Positions 1 to 5,434 of a DNA stretch of 7,261 bases are shown here, one piece after another. The notes beneath the pieces were generated by a model. It made no database searches and had not been told where the DNA came from. It was given only the letters and a program-made list of their open reading frames with translations. How positions within the stretch are numbered: position 1 is the stretch's first letter; each line of letters opens with the position of its first letter. This DNA is from an uncultured Lachnospiraceae bacterium (GTDB lineage: Bacteria > Bacillota_A > Clostridia > Lachnospirales > Lachnospiraceae). The translations under genes and the position numbers were made by a program. The DNA is taken from positions 1-7,261 of the forward strand of contig CAMOOZ010000332.1 of the NCBI GenBank assembly GCA_946621895.1, written 5' to 3'.

Positions 1-928
1 CCACGTTGTCGATGTCCAGGCCCCTTGCCGCCACATCCGTGGCGATCAGGATCTGCGCCTTTCCGGATTTGAACAGCCCCATCACAAGATCGCGCTGGTT
101 TTGCGTCAGATCGCCGTGCAGACCCTCCGCCGCGTAATGCTCGCCCTTCAGAAAATCCGCCAGCTCCGCCACCCGCAGCTTTGTGTTGCAGAAGATCAGC
201 GCCCTTCTGGGATTGTAATAATCCAGCAGCCGGATCAGCACGGCGTTTTTCTGTTCCCTGGGCACCCAGTAGGAATACTGCTTCACCAGATCCACGGTGA
301 TCTCCTGCCCCGTGACCCGGATAAACTCCGCATCCTGCTGGAATTTTTTCGTCAGCTCAAGGATCGGCGCGGGCATCGTGGAGGAAAAAAGCCCCGCCTG
401 ACGCTCCTGCGGCACCTCGGAAAGGATCGTTTCCATATCCTCCCTGAAGCCCATGTCCAGCATCTCATCCGCTTCATCCAGCACAACGATGCCCACATGA
501 TCCGTCCGGATCGTCTTTCTGCGCATATGGTCCATGATCCTGCCGGGCGTGCCCACAATGACCTGGACGCCGCCCTTTAACGCTCTGATCTGCCTGCTGA
601 TGTCCTGGCCGCCGTAAACGGGGAGCACCCTGATCCCTTCCATATATTTCGCAAATTTGTGCAGCTCCCCGGCCGCCTGGATCGCCAGCTCCCTGGTGGG
701 ACAGATCACGAGTGCCTGCGGGGCGCGAGACTCGGGATCGATCTTTTCTAAAAGCGGAAGGCCGAAGGCGGCGGTCTTCCCCGTTCCCGTCTGGGCCTGC
801 CCGATCACATCCCGGCCCTCCCGCATCACCGGGATGGCCTGCTCCTGGATGGGCGTCATTTCCGTGTAACCCATTTCCTCTATCGCCCGGAGGATACGGG
901 AGTCTAAGCTGCTGTAAAATTCTGCCAT
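1..928 (-). CDS. cshA: DEAD-box ATP-dependent RNA helicase, CshA/DeaD type (3' part outside window)
   Basis: This is an ATP-dependent RNA helicase that probably remodels RNA in ribosome assembly or mRNA decay in the cytoplasm. Translating the minus strand from ATG at 928 gives 309 codons with no stop before the window edge. Motifs appear in canonical order: Q motif TPIQ (25-28), motif I AQTGTGKT (45-52), Ia PTREL (77-81), GG of YGGQDI (105-110), Ib TPGR (127-130), II DEAD (151-154), III SST (182-184), IV LIFCNT (244-249) and V ATDVAARGLDI (296-306). Motif VI and any C-terminal RNA-binding extension lie outside the window. Motif III is SST where the family normally has SAT. The start is supported by AAAGGA at 937-942, 8 bases upstream, and by alignment with the short CshA N-terminus. 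The gene lies about 700 bases downstream of the ribF operon, on the same strand, and probably has its own promoter. The helicase family is certain; the symbol is tentative because the C-terminus is not visible. Confidence 0.95.
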   Translation of the reverse strand, partial: MAEFYSSLDSRILRAIEEMGYTEMTPIQEQAIPVMREGRDVIGQAQTGTGKTAAFGLPLLEKIDPESRAPQALVICPTRELAIQAAGELHKFAKYMEGIRVLPVYGGQDISRQIRALKGGVQVIVGTPGRIMDHMRRKTIRTDHVGIVVLDEADEMLDMGFREDMETILSEVPQERQAGLFSSTMPAPILELTKKFQQDAEFIRVTGQEITVDLVKQYSYWVPREQKNAVLIRLLDYYNPRRALIFCNTKLRVAELADFLKGEHYAAEGLHGDLTQNQRDLVMGLFKSGKAQILIATDVAARGLDIDNV

Positions 929-1097
929 ATGATGTTTCCTTTCCGAATGATTCGTTTTCTTTATTTCGAGCAACCCATTTTACATGATCCGGCTGCCTGG
1001 TTCTGTGATTACGGGCGGAAGCCTTCGCCTGAAAATGAAGACTGTGAACTTCTCGTATACCCATTTAATTTTCAGATAAATATCAACAATTCATCCG

Positions 1098-1125
1098 ATT
1101 AAAAAAAAATAAAATTTTTTTTCAA
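1098..1125 (-). promoter_or_regulatory. Candidate promoter for the DEAD-box helicase gene
   Basis: Read on the minus strand, TTGAAA (1125-1120) is followed after 16 bases by TTTAAT (1103-1098). These match the sigma-A consensus at 5/6 and 5/6. The spacer is almost pure A and T. Transcription would start near 1090 and give the helicase a 5' leader of roughly 160 bases. Long leaders are common on cold-induced DEAD-box helicase genes, but I see no cold-shock element I could name. AT-rich DNA produces such matches by chance, so this is a plausible assignment only. Confidence 0.4.
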
Positions 1126-1161
1126 AAAGTGCTTGACAATTCTTTTGGCCTGTAGTATCTT
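1101..1161 (+). promoter_or_regulatory. Candidate strong rightward promoter with upstream A/T tract
   Basis: On the plus strand a perfect -35 box TTGACA (1133-1138) is followed after 17 bases by TATCTT (1156-1161, 4/6 match to TATAAT). TATACT at 1161-1166 is a better -10 by sequence but would need a 22-base spacer. Runs of A and T at 1101-1122 sit where an UP element would bind the alpha subunit C-terminal domain. The promoter points away from the helicase gene and toward the 3' end of the ribF operon, so it drives none of the recognised protein genes. The predicted start is near 1168. The -35 plus A-tract is strong; the -10 is mediocre. Confidence 0.5.
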
Positions 1162-1375
1162 ATACTCAACACAAGGGAAGAGACGAGATCGGATCCCGGG
1201 AGCTTTCCAGTCACGGACACCATGACAACTCACTGAAGGAGACAGGGGACCAGGCTTCAGACGCTTTAATCAGATATGATTCCAGTCCCAGCCGATCATG
1301 GAAAACGAAAGTGAGCCGCAGGAAGGTCGTAAAAGGAAGGATCTGAAGGCAGCATTCCGGAAGTGAAAATTTCAT

Positions 1376-1408
1376 AGGAGGTACGGTCCAATGGACAGTG
1401 CACAGTAA
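1376..1408 (+). CDS. Five-codon mini reading frame with strong Shine-Dalgarno (possible leader peptide)
   Basis: A full AGGAGG at 1376-1381 stands 9 bases before ATG at 1391, which is ideal spacing for a Firmicute ribosome binding site. The frame reads MDSAQ and stops at TAA 1406-1408. The stop overlaps the first bases of the 15-bp hairpin at 1407-1451. A ribosome stopping there would cover the left arm of the hairpin, as in leader-peptide attenuation or translation-dependent RNA processing. No gene follows on the same strand: the next recognised gene is the antisense 3' end of the ribF fusion. The peptide has no run of one amino acid that would suggest a sensed tRNA. It may be a regulatory frame or a coincidence. 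Confidence 0.3.
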   Translation, partial: RRYGPMDSAQ

Positions 1409-1451
1409 GGTGCCATCGGCTTGAGGCATAGAACCGGGTCGGTGGCATCTT
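1407..1451 (+). terminator. 15-bp hairpin followed by pyrimidine-rich run, terminator-like
   Basis: Positions 1407-1421 pair with 1437-1451 through 15 consecutive pairs, of which several are G-U, around a 15-base loop. On the plus strand the hairpin is followed by CATGTTCTCTTCTTTTCTC, which is rich in T but not a clean T run. On the minus strand no T run follows, so the element has plus-strand polarity. The G-U pairs are stable in plus-strand RNA, whereas in the complementary RNA they become A-C mismatches, which further supports a plus-strand RNA. It could be a weak intrinsic terminator or simply the 3' stem of a structured RNA. Confidence 0.45.
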
Positions 1452-1559
1452 CATGTTCTCTTCTTTTCTCTTCCGGTGCTTTTCCTGACGCTTCCGCAGG
1501 CTGCTGTGATCCTGTTTCCGTCATCCCGGATCAGCATGGCCGCTTTATCTATTCTCCTC

Positions 1560-1590
1560 TATTCCGGCGGTTTTTCTGCCGGAATATTTG
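1560..1590 (+). terminator. 9-bp hairpin between converging transcripts, possible terminator
   Basis: TATTCCGGC at 1560-1568 pairs perfectly with GCCGGAATA at 1578-1586 around a 9-base loop containing five T. On the plus strand it is followed by TTTGACTTT, a short imperfect T run. On the minus strand, 43 bases after the ribF fusion stop codon, the same hairpin is followed by GAGGAGAATAG, with no T run. It therefore suits a plus-strand transcript coming from 1168 better than the operon. It is nevertheless the only strong stem just downstream of the operon and may help stop or stabilise both transcripts. Confidence 0.45.
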
Positions 1591-1629
1591 ACTTTCAGGT
1601 GTAATCTATCAGGTTCCCGATTTATCGTG

Positions 1630-3609
1630 TCAGTTATTCAGTATCCGGACATATTTTAACGGCGTCCGGTAATTCATTCCCTTGATGCAGATCCCGTTTC
1701 GCTTGTTCGAGGCATTGATCACCTGCCCTCCCCCGATATAGATCGCCACATGATTGATCGTGCTGCGCTTGCCGTAAAAGATCAGATCCCCGGGCTTTAA
1801 CTGTGAAGCCGAGATCTTCGTCCCGCAGTTTGCCTGCGCCTTTGAGGAATGCGGCAGGGAGATGCCAAACTGCTTAAAGATCTGCATCACATAGCCGGAG
1901 CAGTCCGCGCCCTTGGTCAGGCTCGTGCCCCCCCAGACATAGGGGTTTCCGAGAAACTTCTTCGCATAGTTCACCAGGTCGATGCGGGTGTCGGACACCC
2001 CCTGCCCATAGGCCAGCTCCTTCATGCTGACCGCCTTTTCCAGGCTGATCGCGACATTTACATAGTCTGCGGAGACATACAGCTCGTCGTCGTCCACATA
2101 GACCTTGACCCAGTTATCCTGTTCCTCGATGACCTCCAGCTGCTCGCCCTCCGCGACCAGCGTCACGATATCCGCCTCGAGGCTAGGCTCCTCTCGCACC
2201 CTTAAGCCCCCTGTGGTGGAGGTGGCCATGACCGCGGCTTCATTTCTTGCCCTGCGGATCGCCATGGGCCCCGTCAGCAGATAATCCGCGAAAACATAGC
2301 CTTCCACCTTGCCGGACTTGATATAATACCAGTCTCCGTCCCGGGAAAGCACCTCGCAGCCCGCATTTTTCGGGAGCTTCCCCACGAGCTTGCCTTCCTT
2401 TTCCGGCTTCTCCCGGATGTTCAGATTATTGTCCTCGGTTCCGGCCAGGCCGATGTGGGTATAGCCGAAATACTTGCCCTTTGCGTTTTCCCAGGCCTCC
2501 ACATACTCATCCCGGGTAAACTCTTCCGCCATGAATGCCGAGATCCCCGCGATGGGAAGGCGTTTCGCGATCGGTCCGGAAGCCGCCTGCGTCCTGATCG
2601 GAGCAAGAGTAAGCAGAAGGAAAAGCAAAAGAACAGGCAGCGCAGGATATTTCGCGAAATACTGCCTGGCGCCGGCCAGATCCCTTTGCAGCATCTCCTT
2701 CAGCTTTTCCAGATCCGCGAATTTCCTTTCCTTTCTCGTATGATGGAGAAATTCCAGACGGACCTGCCTTCCGTAAAGCTCCTCATCAAAATCAAGCAGA
2801 TGCGTTTCCACGCCCAGCTGTGCTTTTTTTTCGGCGGTCGGCTTTCTGCCCACATTGGTCATGCCGAAAAGCTGCCGGGCTTTTTCATCGGATGCGCCGG
2901 GCAGCTTTGTGCCCTCGTGTGCCGGATGCAGATGCAGCAGCGTATAATAGACCCCTCCCGGCGGCAGAAGCTTGTCCGGGGCAGGGATCAGATTCAGCGT
3001 GGGGAAACCGAGGGTATGGCCCAGATGCGCTCCCCGCACCACCTCCCCGGAAAGGGAAAAGGATCTTCCCATCAGGGCATTCACCTTTTCCATATGTCCC
3101 GCGTGCAGCTCCTCTTTGATATAGCTGGAGGAGATCTCTCTTCCGTTATCCGTGAGCTTATGGAGGATGCGCAGCGAAAAACCGTGCTGCGGGGCAAGCC
3201 TCTGCAGCAGCGCCGGGTTTCCGCGGCCGCCCTTTCCGAAGGAAAGATCGTCTCCCGCGGCGATCAGCCTTGCCTTCAGGCGTCTGACCAGATATTCCCG
3301 GGCAAACTCCTCCGCGGGGATTGCTGCCGTTTTCTGATCAAAGGGAAATTCGACCAGGCAGTCAATGCCGAGCGATGCAAGGAGACTGCGCTTTTCATCG
3401 GCTGTCAGCAGATTCTTTTCCGGTTTCCCGGAGAAAAAAGCCCCGGGCGATGGGATAAAGGTCACGACCACGGCAGCCAGACCCTGCTCCTTTGCCCGGA
3501 GGATCTCGTTTAAGATCGTCATATGACCCAGATGCAGTCCGTCAAACTTGCCGATCGTTATCGCGGACGGCTTATCCAGGGAAAAATCCAGTGTATCGGA
3601 AATCAGCAT
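1630..3609 (-). CDS. ribF: Fusion protein: bifunctional riboflavin kinase/FAD synthetase + hydrophobic segment + two SH3b + NlpC/P60 hydrolase
   Basis: The N-terminal part phosphorylates riboflavin to FMN and adenylylates FMN to FAD in the cytoplasm. The C-terminal part looks like a secreted peptidoglycan endopeptidase. Residues 1-320 form a complete RibF: nucleotidyltransferase motif GKFDGLHLGH (20-29), SSSYIKEEL (160-168), then the flavokinase domain with GFPTLN (201-206, usually PTAN), TNVGRKPT (251-258) and Glu268 in VETHLLDF. Residues 323-337 are strongly hydrophobic after basic residues and are followed by a signal-peptidase-like TQA-ASG site (340-345). Two SH3b domains follow at about 385-447 and 458-520. 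The NlpC/P60 domain (about 541-655) has Cys570 in ADCSGY, His620 in NHVAIYIG and Asn632 at the third polar position. RibF is normally about 300-320 residues; this protein has 659. The ATG start is 6 bases after the truB stop, with only a distant GGAGAG 13 bases upstream, which suggests coupling to truB. No FMN riboswitch is seen. The domains are certain; whether the chain stays intact is unknown. Confidence 0.95.
   Translation of the reverse strand: MLISDTLDFSLDKPSAITIGKFDGLHLGHMTILNEILRAKEQGLAAVVVTFIPSPGAFFSGKPEKNLLTADEKRSLLASLGIDCLVEFPFDQKTAAIPAEEFAREYLVRRLKARLIAAGDDLSFGKGGRGNPALLQRLAPQHGFSLRILHKLTDNGREISSSYIKEELHAGHMEKVNALMGRSFSLSGEVVRGAHLGHTLGFPTLNLIPAPDKLLPPGGVYYTLLHLHPAHEGTKLPGASDEKARQLFGMTNVGRKPTAEKKAQLGVETHLLDFDEELYGRQVRLEFLHHTRKERKFADLEKLKEMLQRDLAGARQYFAKYPALPVLLLFLLLTLAPIRTQAASGPIAKRLPIAGISAFMAEEFTRDEYVEAWENAKGKYFGYTHIGLAGTEDNNLNIREKPEKEGKLVGKLPKNAGCEVLSRDGDWYYIKSGKVEGYVFADYLLTGPMAIRRARNEAAVMATSTTGGLRVREEPSLEADIVTLVAEGEQLEVIEEQDNWVKVYVDDDELYVSADYVNVAISLEKAVSMKELAYGQGVSDTRIDLVNYAKKFLGNPYVWGGTSLTKGADCSGYVMQIFKQFGISLPHSSKAQANCGTKISASQLKPGDLIFYGKRSTINHVAIYIGGGQVINASNKRNGICIKGMNYRTPLKYVRILNN
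2692..2700 (-). promoter_or_regulatory. Candidate internal translation start for the hydrolase half of the RibF fusion
   Basis: Met306 of the fusion (ATG at 2694-2692) is the only methionine shortly before the hydrophobic segment. Starting there would give a 354-residue protein with a signal peptide of about 37 residues: a charged start, a hydrophobic core at fusion residues 323-337 and a cleavage-like TQA-ASG site. AAGGAG stands directly against the ATG with no spacer, which is too close for normal initiation, and it also simply encodes Lys-Glu of RibF. The geometry is therefore suggestive of an ancestral or weak start rather than a good one. Confidence 0.2.
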
Positions 3610-3615
3610 TTCGCT

Positions 3616-4329
3616 TCAGTTTCTCTCCAAAAGCGCCTTTATCCGGTCAACGGGGATCAAAGCCTCCTCTGCCTTTCCCGCCTGAAAAAGCGTCTCAAAT
3701 TCCCTGATCGTCAGGGCGTCCGTCAGCAGAAAGCTGCCCACCCTGGTCCGGACAAGCGAATCCATGCAGGCGCCTGTTCCGAGCCTTTCGCCGATATCAT
3801 GGATCAGCGTCCGGATATAGGTGCCCTTTCCGCAGCGGACATAAAGCTCAGCTCTGTTTTTCTTTAAGGAAAGAAGCCTGATCTCGGGGATATCCGCCCA
3901 TTTTGTCTTTCGCTCGATGACCTCGCCCCTTCTGGCCAGATCATAAAGCTTCTTCCCCTTTACCTTCCGCGCGGAATACATCGGGGGAAGCTGGTCATAG
4001 CCCGGCATGAATTCTTCGAAAAGCTTTTCCAGCGGGCCGCTTTCCGGGAAACAGTCCTCTTTTCTCGAAAGCACATTGCCTGTGATATCCTGTGTATCCG
4101 TGGTCAGGCCGAATAAAGCGCCGGCCTTGTATTCCTTTTCATGCGCCATCAGGGGATCCGAAAGCTTTGTCGCGGCGCCGAACAGGATCGGCAGCACGCC
4201 CTCCGCCATCGGGTCGAGCGTTCCGCCATGGCCGATGCGCTTTTGCTTTGTGATCCCGCGGAGCACCGCAATGGCGTCCATGGAGGTAAAGCCCTTTTCC
4301 TTATTCAGGATCAGCACGCCGTCAAGCAT
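3616..4329 (-). CDS. truB: tRNA pseudouridine(55) synthase TruB, short form without PUA domain
   Basis: TruB converts U55 of the T-loop of elongator tRNAs to pseudouridine in the cytoplasm. The start MLDGVLILNKEKGFTS is typical of the family. The catalytic Asp39 sits in GHGGTLDP (33-40), followed by MAEGVLPI. KEYKA with Tyr67, the YSARKVKGKKLYDLARRG block and CGKGTYIRTLIHDIGERLG are further family landmarks. The ATG at 4329 overlaps the 3' end of nrnA by 8 bases and has AGGAG about 10 bases upstream, so translational coupling is likely. The protein has 237 residues, whereas E. coli and B. subtilis TruB have a little over 300. It ends soon after the conserved 'IPVD' region, so the C-terminal PUA-like RNA-binding domain seems to be absent. 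All catalytic elements are present, so it is probably active. Confidence 0.95.
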   Translation of the reverse strand: MLDGVLILNKEKGFTSMDAIAVLRGITKQKRIGHGGTLDPMAEGVLPILFGAATKLSDPLMAHEKEYKAGALFGLTTDTQDITGNVLSRKEDCFPESGPLEKLFEEFMPGYDQLPPMYSARKVKGKKLYDLARRGEVIERKTKWADIPEIRLLSLKKNRAELYVRCGKGTYIRTLIHDIGERLGTGACMDSLVRTRVGSFLLTDALTIREFETLFQAGKAEEALIPVDRIKALLERN

Positions 4330-5434
4330 CGGCGGATTTCTCCTCCCCCGAAGCGGTTATTTTTTCCATTGCTTTTTCATCGGCCAAAGCATTCCCGCCG
4401 TCCGGGCGCATAGCCGCCCCGCATCCCTTTGCGGGAGCAAACGATGATCCATCGCCGGGGGAATCCGTCCCGGGAAATAGCTGCGCCTTCACCTGGGAAA
4501 CGATGATGTCCATGCATTCCCAGCCCTCTCCGGTCATATTGCAGCCGGCGGCCCTGATATGCCCGCCGCCCCCATGCTGCTCGGCGATCCGGGCCACATC
4601 CGTCTCCCCGGAGGAACGCAGGCTAAGCTTGTTTTCCCCGTTATCCAGCGGATAAAGGAGCACGGCGCAGTCCACGCCCCTTGTTTCCCGGAGCTTTGAG
4701 ACGATGCCGTCCAGCTGTCCGGCATGGATATGGAATTCCTTCATCTCCTCTCTGGTCAGCACGGAACCGATCATCCTTCCCTCCAGAAATAGCCTTGCGT
4801 TCAGGAGCGCCCTGCCCATGATCCGGTTCTGGTTATAGCTTTTTTCATAAAAGGTCCGGGCGATCAGGGCGGAAAAATCAAAGCCGTAGGAGATCAGCTC
4901 CGCCGCTGTCCGCAGGGTTTCGGATGAGGTATTGGAATACTGGAAAACCCCGGTATCGTGGACGATCCCCATATAGATCGACTGCGCTATTCCCGCATCC
5001 ACCAGATCCTTATCCATCAGGGAATAGACCAGCTCACAGGTGCTGGAAGCATCGGGCACGATATAATTGTGCTCACCCGTCCCCGGATTCGAGACATGAT
5101 GATCAATATTCACTTTGCGCTTTGCGGCATCAAAGAATTTTTCCGCTCCTCCAAGCCTGTCCTTCCCGCAGTCCAGCGAAAAAAACAGGTCAAAGGGAGA
5201 GGCCGAAGGATTGAAATTCGTCCGGATCCTCTCCGTCCCGGGAAGGCCTTTAAACTCCGTCTGCAGCTGGTCCAGAAAGATCTCGATCACCGCGTCGGGG
5301 CAGAGCTTTTTCAAATAGATGCCAAGTGCCGCCGCGGCGCCGATGCAGTCCCCGTCCGGGCTGATATGCCCGCCGATGCCGATGCTTTTAACGCCATCTG
5401 TCAGCTGTGCAAGAGTCCAGTCCGGCTTTACCAC
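4322..5434 (-). CDS. nrnA: DHH/DHHA1 phosphoesterase, NrnA-like nanoRNase/pAp phosphatase, with extra C-terminal tail
   Basis: This protein belongs to the manganese-dependent DHH family. NrnA degrades 2-5-nt RNAs and dephosphorylates 3'-phosphoadenosine 5'-phosphate in Firmicutes; related enzymes cleave cyclic or linear dinucleotides. Metal ligands are visible as His23-Asp27-Asp29 in GGHISPDGD, Asp88 in SLDCG, Asp111-His112-His113 in NIDHHVSN and Asp160 in GIVHDTGVF. The DHHA1 domain ends with the substrate-binding GGGGHIRAAG (288-297). The family body ends near residue 320. About 50 further residues, rich in Gly, Ala, Ser and charged residues, form a probably disordered tail of unknown role. 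The start is GTG at 5434, overlapping the rbfA stop by 7 bases, with AAAGGA 9 bases upstream. The position between rbfA and truB is the usual Firmicute arrangement. Confidence 0.93.
   Translation of the reverse strand: MVKPDWTLAQLTDGVKSIGIGGHISPDGDCIGAAAALGIYLKKLCPDAVIEIFLDQLQTEFKGLPGTERIRTNFNPSASPFDLFFSLDCGKDRLGGAEKFFDAAKRKVNIDHHVSNPGTGEHNYIVPDASSTCELVYSLMDKDLVDAGIAQSIYMGIVHDTGVFQYSNTSSETLRTAAELISYGFDFSALIARTFYEKSYNQNRIMGRALLNARLFLEGRMIGSVLTREEMKEFHIHAGQLDGIVSKLRETRGVDCAVLLYPLDNGENKLSLRSSGETDVARIAEQHGGGGHIRAAGCNMTGEGWECMDIIVSQVKAQLFPGTDSPGDGSSFAPAKGCGAAMRPDGGNALADEKAMEKITASGEEKSADA

Larger units (their letters stand above)
1168..1451 (+). ncRNA. Candidate structured or leader-type RNA of unknown family
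   Basis: This stretch would be transcribed from the rightward promoter just upstream. It is purine-rich on the plus strand and ends in a 15-bp hairpin followed by a pyrimidine run. Possible perfect helices include GATCGG 1187-1192 with CCGATC 1292-1297, CCATGA 1220-1225 with TCATGG 1296-1301, CTCACT 1229-1234 with AGTGAG 1310-1315, GGGAC 1246-1250 with GTCCC 1285-1289, AATCA 1268-1272 with TGATT 1277-1281, and CTTCAGA 1255-1261 with TCTGAAG 1342-1348. Some of these exclude or cross each other. Six-base matches are expected by chance in a stretch this long, so only the terminal hairpin is individually striking. I do not see the conserved cores of RNase P RNA, tmRNA, SRP RNA, T-box leaders or the common riboswitches I know. 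The identity is open, and it could also be a decayed element. Confidence 0.35.
929..1629. other. 701-base intergenic region between the helicase and ribF genes
   Basis: No convincing protein gene is present on either strand. The helicase side (929-1090) would be the helicase 5' leader. Positions 1098-1138 are extremely AT-rich, with runs of nine A and eight T, and hold candidate promoters facing both ways. Positions 1168-1451 are purine-rich on the plus strand and hold several GGA motifs, a five-codon frame and a long hairpin. Positions 1452-1559 are pyrimidine-rich on the plus strand and include a possible 6-bp stem, TGATCC at 1507-1512 with GGATCA at 1528-1533. A second clear hairpin lies at 1560-1586. 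The region is much longer than the spacers within the operon, which suggests it holds a functional element or a decayed one. Confidence 0.7.

Noticed and set aside
474..1064. 196-codon minus-strand frame overlapping the helicase start
   Set aside because: It is out of frame with the helicase, whose motifs are all intact in another frame; a shadow of GC-rich coding DNA.
1133..1166. Using TATACT (1161-1166) as the -10 box of the rightward promoter
   Set aside because: The 22-base spacer from TTGACA is too long for a normal sigma-A promoter; TATCTT at 17 bases fits better despite a weaker match.
1211..1429. 72-codon minus-strand frame in the intergenic region
   Set aside because: It has no ribosome binding site, no recognisable motif and an unconvincing composition. 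It lies antisense to the candidate RNA and looks like a chance open frame.
1451..1537. 28-codon minus-strand frame starting MLIRDDGNR and ending in basic residues
   Set aside because: The nearest GGAGA is about 15 bases from the ATG, the peptide resembles nothing I know, and such short frames are expected by chance.
929..1629. Known riboswitch, T-box, RNase P, tmRNA, 6S or SRP RNA
   Set aside because: I looked for their conserved core strings on both strands and found none; a covariance-model search would be decisive.
2455..3513. 352-codon plus-strand frame antisense to ribF
   Set aside because: Long open antisense frames are common opposite GC-rich genes; the sequence has no domain or ribosome binding site, while the minus strand carries full RibF motifs.
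1630..3609. Explaining the RibF fusion as a simple frameshift sequencing error
   Set aside because: The RibF C-terminus and the hydrophobic segment are in the same frame and both read sensibly through the junction, and no alternative frame offers a separate start with a signal peptide. A substitution that removed a stop codon cannot be excluded from sequence alone.
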